64,000 bases of DNA from Brienomyrus brachyistius (lineage: Eukaryota; Chordata; Actinopteri; Osteoglossiformes; Mormyridae), in assembly GCF_023856365.1 (NCBI RefSeq), contig NC_064542.1, forward strand, positions 16,964,863 through 17,028,862. The letters run 5' to 3'. Shown here one piece after another: positions 1 through 10,943 of this stretch. The translations under genes and the position numbers were made by a program. The notes under the pieces were generated by a model. It did not search any database. It saw only the letters and a list, made by a program, of their open reading frames with translations, and was not told where the DNA came from. Position 1 is the stretch's first letter, and each line of letters begins with the position of its first letter.

Positions 1-131
1 ATTTCCGTTAATATTTAGCATTGTCTCAGAAATTTTCATTAGAAAAGCAAAACAGACATTATAAAGTAGCAGTGTAAAAAAAAGTTAAAAAAACGATATA
101 AGGCCTGGCAGCAAAAGTTAACAAGAAATGC

Positions 132-238
132 TGATATGACAAGAAATTACCGTGCATTTTAACCTTTATACTGTAAATGAAGTACGAATTAGCATTCTGC
201 ACAAAGGTTAAAATGCACGGTAATTTCTTGTCATATCA
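132..238. repeat. Perfect 36-bp inverted repeat with 35-bp loop
   Basis: The left arm 132-167 and right arm 203-238 are exact reverse complements over 36 bases, separated by a 35-base loop (168-202). The arms begin TGATATGACAAG on one side and end CTTGTCATATCA on the other. A transcript would fold into a long uninterrupted hairpin. It may be a very small inverted-repeat element or a chance foldback. No target-site duplication is obvious. Confidence 0.85.
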
Positions 239-1296
239 TGTTCATCACTGTTCACTTTAATATTTAAAATGGTTTTAAATGGGATAATAGATTTACACAC
301 TTTTGATTCAAGATTTCTTGTACTGAATTTCAACATGGCAAATTTTTTGTTATTATTCTTTTTTTATTATTTATATTATTGCAATTCTGTTGGTATGAAT
401 AAATGCTTGACATAGGCAGGGGCCAGTAATCAAAATGAAATCCAATCAAAATCAGTAATATTATACTGAGATCTTACGGGATTTTATTTTATTTTCAGTG
501 CATAGACCCTCTTGCGAGGGCTACTCAGTGTGAGTGTAACTCGTAGTGAAGGCAGAGTGTTGAAGGTCTCATCTCACAGGGAAGTTGATGTTACCTGGGC
601 CGTGTAACACAAGGCTGGAATCCCTGCTTAGCTGGATAACTTGTCAGATTTATAGCAGTCTGGACTAAATGTAAGTGAATGAAGATAAAGTCCATTTAAA
701 TCCAAGTTATTCGCCTAATCAAGAAATCCTGCTTTGTGATACAGACCCCTGATTTATTTTGTTTAAAAAAAAATCCAGATGGAGGCATACACTGGATGAC
801 AATATTGTCTGTAGATATCTGTAGAATCTATTTTATTTAACTGAAGGCTTATAGTTTAAAATCTTAAGATGTTTTATGATACTAAGTGCATTTTCAGTTA
901 TTGTCAGGCTTCTGACTTAGAACCTTTAGCCAAATAGCTTGAAAATTTAGATCGACCACTTGGTTGGAACCAAATTGTGTTTCAATCTGCCTGTTCAGAC
1001 CATGCTTGTCACACCTCCAGACAGGGCAGGAATCAGTGCAGTTTGCGATCGATTACAGCTATTTACACAACACCTGCCTTACATGGTGTTCTGACCTTTG
1101 TCTGGTGTTCTCCGATTTGGACTTGGTTTTCAAATACTTACCTTGGATACGTTTTGGTGTCTTTTGACCCAGGAGAGTATTTTCTCTGCACTTACATATT
1201 TTTTGTGATTCATTACATATATATGGTTATAAAAATATAAAATGCATGAAAAGATCAAGTTCTACTAGTACATAGTAATTTAAGACAATATACATA

Positions 1297-1302
1297 TTTA
1301 TT
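1297..1302 (-). terminator. Candidate poly(A) signal of NITR-A
   Basis: AATAAA on the minus strand, about 300 bases past the NITR-A stop codon. It is the closest canonical hexamer I see on that strand. Confidence 0.4.
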
Positions 1303-1597
1303 TGAAGTCAAGAATAGTGTAAGAATTTTAAGAATAAAATTAATTAAAGAATAAAATGTATTAAACTGAATTTAGTGCAGTAAATACAATGAACATGAAA
1401 CTCCATAAAATTCAAAAATCTAAACTGAAGTTACTGAATGGAAGAATGCACAATATCTGGAAATGTAAATACTATCACTAAGGCAATGGCAACAAGCAGT
1501 AATACATTGCACAATATACATCTACCTGCATATCTAAATAAGATAACATCAGATTTGTATTAAATGTATTATCATCATGATTTTCTTCTGAGTTTTC

Positions 1598-4500
1598 TCA
1601 ATCTTTCTGTAGATGTTGTTCATCGTTCTGCTGGAATATCACCTCTGAATATGTACAGTTGATTTTCTTTTCTCCCCTCTGTCTCCCAGTGATATATTTA
1701 CTACGTTTAAAATTCAAGGAGGCGTAACTAGGCTCTATATCCTGAGGCTACGACAAATGACATAAAGAAAACGACAGATACAGTCAGTGATTAAAATACT
1801 CACATAAATCATTCTTATGTTTCACAATCTGTTAAAATAATTTAAGTGCAGTATTGGTGTTTTGTTACCTCATTTTCACATGGCTTAGGTCTTGAGTCCT
1901 CTAGACTACCTAAGATAAATATAAATGAGAGTGCAATATCAGCTTTACATCTGATTTGTGTTGTTACAACAGAAAAAACAGTAATTGCAGGGGTCATGTA
2001 CACACATTGACACCTACAGGCATTTTGGCAACTTTGTAAACCAAGTTTATAAATAAACCAAAGATGTCAACGCTAAAAGGAAAAAGCCTGAAATAAACTC
2101 ACCGCACAAGCATTTGGATGCTTAAACTTCTATACCAGGCAATCTTTTAAAGTCCAGGTCTGATTTTTTTTTCTTTTTTTACATGTCTTAACATTGCTCG
2201 AATATTTTGCGAACATTTTGCAATTTACAAATTATTTAGGATTGTGTTCCACTAAACCACAAAGAAAGCTAATATCAGACTGTTCAATGTGACAAAGGGA
2301 CATTTAAAGATGTTTTATGGACAGGTCGAATATTGTAAAATCAGTCCACTGTAACTTTAGACTTTTAATTTTGGACCTGAGAAAAAAATTATTACTCTTG
2401 ACAACCTTCCCAACACCTGATGAGCTGATGCGCCTCTCATACTTCATTGTGGGGATGCTGTGGACTTCACTGAGCTAAAAAAATGTGCATAAGGGTTTGA
2501 ATATCTTTACCAGCTGCAGTACATATAAAATGGCTTACCTGAGAAACATCCGTACATTTTTCCTAGTTGTACTACAATCACTATCAGAAAACATGCATTC
2601 AGGGTAGCCAAAGAAATTACAAGCGGATCATTCCACCGTGAACCTACATGAAAAACATGTCATAGAGTTAAAAACAACACACAAAAAAATCACAATATTG
2701 GCACTGCTTCAGTTTTGGGGAAATATACCTCAAAATGTAACCATTTCCAGTGTAACACCCATACAATGCCTCTGCAAAGTTTGAGAAATATCCATCAAAA
2801 ACTTTTTGAGTTATCATCTTAACGGTATCAAGACAGAAACGCTTTGAAAATTCTACCGAATCCTTAAAAATGTTATATATGTAAATATGCAATAAAATGA
2901 ATGTCTGGTGGTGGGGGGGACAATTTCTGTGCATCCTAAACTAGGCTTTGCATAATCAGTGATCCAATCATGATCCTTGTTACCTCATCATATGTACATG
3001 ACTATATTCTGTTTCTGTGTTAAGGATTCTTTACTCATAACTGCTCATAAAATTATAATTCAATAATGACAACAATCAGCACTACAGTACATTTAAACAT
3101 TTAACTACAGGCAGTCCCCGGGTGAAGAACATCCAACTTACAGACAACTCATACATATGAAGGGACTGCCATAAAGCCTATTATATTAAAAATCTGGATT
3201 AAATACAATGGTTCATAATTACAAACACACGCACAACTTTGAGATGCTTGAGAAAACATCAAGCATCGTCAGCTCAATGTACAGTACACTATGTAGTTAT
3301 TTCTGTATGTTATCATTATTATTATGTACTGTATTGTTATTTTTTCGACTTATAAATTCAACTCAAAGACAAATATAGGGAACGGGACTTGTTCATACCC
3401 TAGGGACTGCCTGAATTTAATATTGTTATTGAAATTCTTGTATGATTTGGACTTAACAATTTTCTTTCATGCTAACATAACAAATTATTAATGATGTCCA
3501 TATATGTATGTATTCATGTATGTATGTTTACATTAGAAGCAGGGTTGCAGGGATATATAAATTAGTCAAAAAAAATAAATCACCTGTTATTTCCAGCTTG
3601 GTCCCGTTCCCAAAGAGGATCTCCCCACACATGGCCACAGCGCAGTAGTAAGTCCCAGCATCAGAGAGGCTGAGGTTCCTCTTGGGGAGGCTGTAGACGC
3701 AGCTCCGTGTAGGAGATCCAGCCTCAGGGCTCTTCTCACACTCATCACTCCTGTTCCCATGGGTGTAAATGTCTCCTGGAAGGGATTCTCCTGATCCATG
3801 TCTGAACCAGTAAACACTGTGTTCTCCTGCACAGCTCCCAGTCTCTACTGTACACTGCAGGCTCACAGAGTCTCCAGGCTGCACTGTGCCAGACACAGGC
3901 CGCTGTACAATGTTCTTCATGCAACAATCATATGCTAAGAGATAAAAAAATCATAATTAATATGAATTGCACAAACATATGTTATAAAAGCACAGTTTTC
4001 CCAAAATCTGGATTTCAGTATTATATTCATCTTGCAGCACAATGACCAATAGGAGAATCCTGCTGTCCTTGTGCCTTACCAGTGTACTCTTCCACACTAC
4101 AAGGGATACGCACCAGTTACTGATAGGAAGGTTCCTGCCCCAAATTTGTAGTGCTCATAGTCAGAAAAGGCACAGTAGTACACAGCTATGTCTGACAGAC
4201 GAACACTTAACAAAGTCACGTTCATGCTTCTGCTGTCTTTCCGTAGCAAAACACTGGTATTCATCCCCCCTGTTAGCTCTCCGTGGAGCTCCATCTGCTC
4301 ATAGTAGGTGCTGATGATCATCTCTGGTGCTTGACCAGGCTTCTTCTTGAGCCACAGCCAGCGTGTGACTTTGTCCACCTGGGTGTAGCACTCTAACGTG
4401 ACAGGATCTCCAAGCTTCACGGACAGAATACGGTGAGCCTGAGTGACAGTCATGCCTGTGGTCAGGCCTGGAGCACAGGACATTAGCAAATAAACTTTAA

Positions 4501-4726
4501 ACTCACATAAATTATATATATCAGTAAATTGTATGATATATATTCATTAATGGAATACAAATTTTCTCTATTTCCTCTTTATGAAATATTACATAGTAGC
4601 ATATTTTTATGACTTTTTTTATTACATAATTATAATTCCCGTAACAATGAGGCACTTACATGACTTCCTGAGGACAGCAACCGCAACAAAAAGACTGAAC
4701 ATCTTGGCAAATTCTTTAGGATGCAT
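1598..4726 (-). CDS. nitr: NITR-A: novel immune-type receptor with V and I domains
   Basis: A fish NK-receptor-like membrane receptor. Six exons join in phase: signal peptide 4726-4660 (start MHPKEFAKMF), V domain 4467-4114, I domain 3934-3584, transmembrane 2643-2539, tail-1 1909-1869, tail-2 1747-1598, giving about 355 residues. The V domain shows the canonical pair (LEC and VYYC), a WLWLKK core tryptophan region and a joining-like FGAGT. The I domain has six cysteines and ends FGNGT. V plus I domains, each closed by a J-like motif in germline DNA, define NITRs. The membrane helix (VISLATLNACFLIVIVVQL) has no charged residue, so DAP12-type pairing is unlikely. Tail tyrosines sit in PSYASL and CTYSEV, both off-consensus at Y-2. 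Splice donors are GTAAGT, GTGCGT, GTGATT, GTAAGC and GTAACA. Exon structure and family are well supported; ligand and expression are unknown. Confidence 0.9.
2774..2815 (+). repeat. Dispersed repeat motif in a NITR-A intron
   Basis: A stretch ending ACTTTTTGAGTTAT resembles segments at 52610-52648 and 62472-62507. The three share an AGTTT..AA core followed by ATCAAG/ATCAAA and ACTTTTTGAG, so this is a fragment of an interspersed repeat, not a NITR exon. Confidence 0.4.
3108..3413. mobile_element. Short inverted-repeat DNA transposon in NITR-A intron
   Basis: The ends are inverted copies: CAGGCAGTCCC at the left and GGGACTGCCTG at the right, about 306 bp apart. Internal sequence has no transposase frame, so it is non-autonomous. 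The terminus resembles pogo/Tigger-type ends (recollection only). It lies between the I-domain and transmembrane exons. Confidence 0.65.
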
Positions 4727-5781
4727 TGTGACACACTGAGACACTGAACATTAGATGATAAATGCATAAGACTGGTATCCTGCAACACCCTCCCCCGTTT
4801 CTACTTGATTGGTTATGGAGGATTCAAATTATGGTCACAACAGACGTCGATAGGAAATCACTGCCCACTGGCCAACCTGTCAATAGTGGTTTCAGTTCTG
4901 ACTCTAGGACATTAAGTGATCACTCCTATTCTTGACCCATGTCGTTGGTTGTGAATCACAGCCCAAAGGATGGATTTGTTTCATTACATACAATAACCTG
5001 GTTTAGGACAGCCCGATGCAATGGCACCTTTTTCCAGAACCATCACTGAGTTACCAATTGTAGAATGACATATAAAATTCTCCAGAAAAAATGTTACCAA
5101 AGGTACATTAAATGGTCTTTTGATATTTGTGTTTCAAGACATATTAATATTTAATATACTATTACTTTCTCATTGGTGTAAGAGCATTTATGTTGCTAAC
5201 AATTTAAACCGATTTTCAAGAAATAGTTGATGCAAGGCACCATGCGCCTCCTGGTGATGTAATGCTGAATAACACATTGCGCATTACTACAATGGCTTAA
5301 AAAGTTCTTCTCAGGTTCATTTAATTTTAATTATTTATTTCCAGGAAACAGACAAAAATGTCAACACAAAATATTTCATACTTTTAAGTGTTAAGTGTGT
5401 TAGAAAAAGAGAACTTTGCTGTTGTAATTCACATCATCAAATTCGCCTTTCATTATGGTGCGAATAGGAGCTGACATAGAGGACATAGAGGAAATAGAGC
5501 ACAAAAAACAATATAGAAATTAAATACATGAGAGACACTCGTGCTAATTAAAATCCAAGGAGAAAAGATGAATTTTCAATCTGGATTTAAATGCTTGCAG
5601 TAGGTGCAGAGCTAATCCCATCAAATGATTTTGCAGTCATCATGTTCAGAAGAATCCCAAAACCATCTGTATTCTCCATCTAGGGAATACAATTGTACTG
5701 CATTTTTTTTCCAAGTGTAACCATATCAATTAATTATAACAAATATGTGAGTATCACACAAATTTATAAACTAAATCATAG
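4727..5781. other. Upstream flank of NITR-A, no gene seen
   Basis: Contains the 5' flank of NITR-A followed by AT-rich DNA. I see no TATA box placed convincingly before the NITR-A start, no exon and no clear repeat. Confidence 0.5.
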
Positions 5782-5949
5782 TGATGGTCAAATGAAGCGT
5801 CATGAACCATTTGTGGTAGTTGTGACCCCACTAGATGGCGCTCTGGGCTTGCTTTGGGGCGTGCTTTGAGCTCTTTTTTGAACAGAGGACTAGATCTAGT
5901 GGGGTAAGAAAATACAGCAAATGGTTCATGAAGCTTCGTTTGGCCATCA
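5782..5949. mobile_element. MITE with about 50-bp terminal inverted repeats
   Basis: The left end (TGATGGTCAAATGAAGC) and the reverse complement of the right end (TGATGGCCAAACGAAGC) match. The similarity continues through ATGAACCATTTG to a shared CCCACTAGAT about 50 bases in. The element is about 168 bp and has no coding capacity. The two short open frames across it are incidental. Confidence 0.75.
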
Positions 5950-6140
5950 TGCTTCTCTGTGGTGCAATGGGAATCCATCGTTCATCAGCAGGGAGCCACC
6001 GGCATGATGGGGCGGTGGTAGTGTTTGTTCCCTCATAGGCCTCAAGAACTGTCAGTGGGAAATGGCCCCGAAGTGGAACGGAATGACAATCCGTTTCAGG
6101 CGAAAACAGCGCATTGTACTTTTTATTTCAAATAAAACGC

Positions 6141-6352
6141 GGGGTTGCCAACTTCAGCCAGCTGGCTGGAGTGAGATTTTCAGTTAGAATTGTCTGCACG
6201 CAAATGAAACAGTTAATTTAACCATGTAAATACACTTTTGACGTAGCTAATTTTAGGTTTATAATGGAATAATATAGATTTGCCGTAAGATTTCCTGCGT
6301 GCGTCTGAAACTGTGACTCATGCCAGCAGCTTGACTGAGATCTGGCAACCCT
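6141..6352. repeat. Interspersed inverted-repeat element, copy 1
   Basis: Bounded by GGGTTGCCAAC and GGCAACCCT. The interior shares the motif GTTTATAATGGAATAATATA and flanking text with 53371-53612. Two copies with the same inverted termini mark a small DNA-transposon family. Confidence 0.65.
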
Positions 6353-6689
6353 GAAAACGTACATTTATTTGTTTCACCTGAGTTGATTTATATAACAAAT
6401 AACATTACTTTATACAGTTGTTAAAAAGCAGAAACTTCAACGAACATGAAATCACCAATAAACTACATCTGCAGATATTTATTTTAATATTTATATTTTC
6501 ATATTCAGAGAGAGCAGGCCTGGTGGCATTATAGCCTGTGCACTTTTTCTCTGAAGTGATTTTATTTTTGCAGTAATGGCACTACTGATTTTACAGTAGT
6601 TAGTTTCCAGGTAAATAAACATGTTTGTGTTTCAAATAAGAGTAAAATCTGTGTATTTGTGTACTGCACAGTCAAACTAAGCTTAATAC

Positions 6690-7965
6690 CATTAATTATG
6701 GAGAAAAACACGACAGACACTGACAGGACTGGAGAAACATACTCGAACGCAGGCTAAATACACATGACTAAGGGACGGAAATGCAGAACGGCTGAGAACA
6801 ATCAGGAATTCACATGAGGTAACGAGGGGGGCGTGGCACACAGGAGGATCAGACAAGCAGGTCATGACAGACCCCCCCCCCCCAAACTGGGGACATGGGA
6901 CCTGGAAGACAAAAGCAAGAACATTACGAGAGATTGGGAACAGGACAGACATGCAGAACAGGCACAGGGGAAGCAACGAAGACAACACCTGACACAAGAT
7001 GGGAAACGCTGACAGGCAGACCAGGAAGGGAGACGCAGGGGAAACACCAACGGGAGGCAGAAAAGGACCGGGAGTGAATGGAGGAACCGCAGGAGGACGA
7101 GGAACCAAGACAGGAGGGACAAAATAGGGAGACCAAACAGGAAAGGTGGGGGGACAATGGGGAACCCGAGGGAGCCATAGCGGGCAAAGGGTGGCAGCCG
7201 GAGGGGCCGCAGGCAACAGGGAGGCAGGAACAGGAGGTGACCCTGAAGGGGGCGAGGAGACAGGCTGAGGGACAGGCGGAGGAGTCGAGGAGGAAGTTGG
7301 AGGGGGCACCAGGGGAGGCGAGGAGGAAGTCGGAGGGGAGTCTGATGCAGGTGAGGAGGGAGGTGGAGCTGTGGCAGGCAACGGTGCAGGCACAGCCGAT
7401 TGATGAGTCGGAGGAGGGGGACCCGCAGGCGACTGAGGAGTTGAGGCTGGGGAACCCACAGGCGATGACGAGGCTTTGGAAGTAGGACCGAGGATGGCTG
7501 ACAAGGCGTCAGAGGAGGACCTGCAGGCAACCGCCGAGCAGGAGCCAATGGACCCACAGGTGCCCTCCAAGCCCCAGCTAAGGTGAGCGAGAACGAGCGG
7601 GACTTGGCCTCTGCGCCTGTGTCCTCTCCCCTTTCGGGACGCCGACAGATGGGGAACTTACCGGCATCAACCACGCTGGGGTGATGGCTGGGGTGACCCA
7701 CCAGCGGGGTCCATTGGAGCCGTTAGAGAAATCCCAGAGGCGTCCCATTCAATCTCCTCCTCCCCCAAGGGGAAAGGAGCGGTGGTTGGGGAGTCCGGGA
7801 CCTCCTCGGGGACTGGGTCTGGTGCTACGGGAGCTAGGACAGGTACCAGGACGGATGGAGCAGGAGGTGGAGGTAGAGGAACCTTCAGGCGGAGCTGGGG
7901 CGTCGGACGGAGGCAGGACCTCGGGCGGTGTAGCAGGTGGAGGCGGTAGTGTGGCCTTTTAAAAA
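6690..7965 (-). mobile_element. LTR-retrotransposon 3' fragment with proline-rich frame
   Basis: On the minus strand a GC-rich internal segment (7965-6870) runs into a poly-G tract like a polypurine tract (about 6871-6883), then into sequence starting TGTCATGACCTGCT (6869 downwards). That start resembles the solo LTR at 29011-29256, so it is read as an LTR truncated near 6690. The longest minus-strand frame (7570-6692) is about 292 residues and is dominated by Pro, Ser and Ala in repeated PPP and SPP runs. It has no recognisable gag, protease, reverse transcriptase or envelope motif. The other long frames here are shadows of the same biased composition. Base composition differs sharply from the AT-rich surroundings. 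Confidence 0.6.
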
Positions 7966-8519
7966 CTGCAAGGAAAATCATGTCTCTGCAGGAGTGTAGT
8001 GAAAACCATTTTCAGCAGTTTTAAATTCACAAGTAATATACATAAACTTACATAGTAATAATACATAAAGTGAAATACTATGCTAATTACCGGGAAGAGG
8101 AAAGGGTGCTACTTATAGAACCAATGCTAGTCATTTATATTTACTTGTTTGATAGGTGCTTTTTATCTAAAGCAACGTGCAAATGAGCAGGCAGTGTAAG
8201 GCAGTGTCTGGAGCCGTAGGGGTTAAGTGCCCTGCTAGGGGCTCAACAGTGAGATCACTCTGTCGGTCATAGGATGTGAACTGGCGATCATCTAATTGGT
8301 ACCATTTTATGTCACCTGGAAGGACTCCAGAACACCAACGTGGTTCAGCTCCTTAGACCTCCGAAGTGGTTAGCAGGTCAATCTGGGTTTATGACACTTC
8401 TGTTAAATGCCTTTCAACCTCTTTAACAGCTTCAACTCGATGTCATTTCCGCTGTTTCCTGCGAGAGCCAAACTGGTTGCTAGCACGTGAACTTTAAATC
8501 TATTGACATCACCTAAATA

Positions 8520-9815
8520 ATCTCTGCACTTCACTCCAAAGTGCTGAACTGTTCCCTCGGCAGCTCAGCCCATAACTTATATGTCATCTTAGATACAAGC
8601 CTCTCATTTAAACCACATGTAGATGCGGTATCGAAGGCGTGCTTCCTACAGCTATGCCACATCGCCAAACTGAAACGATTTCTTACTATTCAAGGCAGAA
8701 AAATTGATACATGCCTTTGTATACAGTAGGTTATACTACTGTAATACTCTGTTATCTGGGAGCACACACTGCACACTGCACACTGCACACTACATACCTT
8801 GCAGCATATTCAAAATGCAGCAGCTTGAATTGTCACCAAGAGCGGGAAGTTTGAACACATAACCCCTGTTCTTAGTTCCCTGCATTGGCGTCCTGTTAGG
8901 TTCAGGACTGACTTCAAAGTTGTTCTACTTACATATAAGTACATATACGCCACTTAAAGGTCTAGCTCCTGCCTACCTGACAGAATTACTTCAAGTTTAC
9001 AAGCTGCATCGTCCACTCAGGTCACAGAATGCAGGTTTCCTTGTCGTTCCACATATAAATAAAGTGGGAGTGGGCGGTAACGCATTCTGCTACAGAGCCC
9101 CTATACTGTGGAATGGTTTGCCAGCCTATGTTCGGGATGCTGATTCGGTCTCGGTCTTTAAATCTCAACTGAAGACCCATTACTTCAGTTTACCTTACCT
9201 GCAACCTACCGCACCATAACTATGGCTGCTGGTGCCGCTGTACCTGTCCTTTTTATCTACTGTGCTTGTCCGTTTATGTGTCAGTCATGTTCTGACCATC
9301 CATGCTCTCTGTCTTCCCACATGTGACGAGAGGTGCCCGGGGCGGACACCATCTGAGCTGGAGTCCTGGTTCAGTCCCATGGGGGGGTGACATCGCAAAT
9401 GGGACCTATGAACTGTATCATCAAGGGTGCAGCCTTCAGTGCCACCCGACACAGCCCAACGTGGAGAAAAGACCTTAGCCTGAGGCCAACATCATTCTTA
9501 ATCCCTGCATATACCTCCCTTTTAGCAAGCATGTCCACTCTTTTCTCTTCTCAGTGATGTTAGTTTGCCCAGGGGGGTTGGGGGGGCCAGTTGACCTTAG
9601 ACCCCCAGAGGTTTTTTTTCTCCTTACCTGATTTTGGTTTCTCTCCTCCCTTGTCTTCTGTCTTTCTTATTTCTTTATTCAGTTTGTTTCCTTCCTTCTT
9701 TCCCATTCTGCATCACCCTCTACTTATGTTGTATGTATCACAACACAACCCTGTAAAGCACTTTGGGACAACTTTGTTGTGAAAGACGCTATGTGAAAAT
9801 AAATTGAATTGAATT
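8520..9815 (+). mobile_element. 3' end of an L2/CR1-like LINE, degenerate
   Basis: Translated fragments resemble the C-terminal part of fish L2/CR1-type reverse transcriptases: LDTSLSFKPHVDAVSKACF, then SRLYYCNTLLSG, then LAPAYLTELLQVY and WNGLPAYVRDADSVSVFKSQ. Stops and frame changes separate the pieces, so it is dead. It is followed by a 3' untranslated region ending in the typical fish LINE tail (CACTTTGGGACAAC, then AATAAATTGAATTGAATT). A short CACACTG tandem lies at 8765-8790. Confidence 0.8.
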
Positions 9816-10634
9816 TAACTGGACGGCAGCATGGCAGTAGACTGTTGTGTTGCAGCAGGACCGCCTGGCTCCATACTGTGGAAGCCAAATGCGGCGAAAA
9901 ATGAAGAGGCAGCAAATGCAGGTCAGGTGCAAAAACAGACATCATTTTATTCTTCTCCCAGCTATTCTCCAACACCCCCTCTTTTAACCTACACACATGA
10001 ACATGAGTAAGGGAGCGTGTGGATTCTGCCTCAACAGTAGCAGCTCCTACAATACCAGCAACCTGCACTGGGAATGGGGCTGAATACGCCAGTGGACAGG
10101 ACTGCCTTGAATTTGGGGGGGCTCGGGGCTCAGCAGTTGCACAGATCAAGGCACTGCTCGGGACACCCTATTGATTTTGTTGTGGGGCTACCAGGGTTGT
10201 TAACCCATTAGACGCGGAGCAGTGTGGCACTGTGGTTGGGCTGGGGAAAACTCAGCACGACTTGGAACATCCTGACATAGGTCCAGCGGTAAATAAAGTA
10301 AATATTACGCATTGCGTTGTGATGTTGTGTGTGTGGAAGTGTTATATTCTGTAATTACTATAGTTAGTGTATGTATATACAGAAGTTAATACAGTTTCCT
10401 CAAAAACCCAAAAACATGACGGGAGCAGATGAACAATGTGGTTTAGAAAACTCAGAAAATGCGTTGCCCCGGCTTCAATTGGGGCTCCACAGTAGGTTGT
10501 GTGAGTGTGCATTAACGCAATTAAAATATCATAATGCATTACTATTATTAAATTAATCATACACGTCAACACGTAATTTTTGACAGCCCTAATAAGAAAT
10601 TTTTGGACAGAAGTACAATGTTCATTTATACAAG
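9816..10634. other. Gap between LINE fragment and NITR-B, nothing recognised
   Basis: Contains short open frames only (for example 9724-10149 minus, which crosses the LINE tail in antisense). I see no exon, RNA gene or repeat boundary I can support. Confidence 0.5.
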
Positions 10635-10640
10635 TTTATT
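10635..10640 (-). terminator. Candidate poly(A) signal of NITR-B
   Basis: AATAAA on the minus strand, about 300 bases after the NITR-B stop codon. Confidence 0.4.
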
Positions 10641-10943
10641 TGATGCTGGGTATGGCTTGACTTTAAGTACTAAGGAGAAAAGAACAGTTTTTTATATGCA
10701 TATATTATTTACTATCCAAGTACAATAATATTGTGAGAACCTGGATAAACAAAATTGCCATTATATAGCTTGTGACAAAAAAACAATGAAACATTACACA
10801 ATGACAGATCCAACAGTATCTTTGAGGTGTACAGTATATAGCTATACAGTCACACACAGACATGTCGGGGGATTATGACAGTCTGTTTGTTAACTGACCC
10901 AAATCATCGGTTTGTCCCATGTTTTCCTATATTCAGCCAGACT

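Larger units (their letters stand above)
1..1597. other. Intergenic DNA downstream of NITR-A
   Basis: AT-rich sequence with no recognisable coding exon. It holds one perfect inverted repeat (132-238) and the likely 3' untranslated region of NITR-A on the minus strand. The short open frames near 964-1240 have no recognisable domain and no clear splice context, so I do not call them genes. Confidence 0.6.

Noticed and set aside
6862..7962. Several overlapping long frames on both strands
   Set aside because: GC-rich repetitive composition keeps all frames open; all belong to one LTR-element fragment and none has a known domain.
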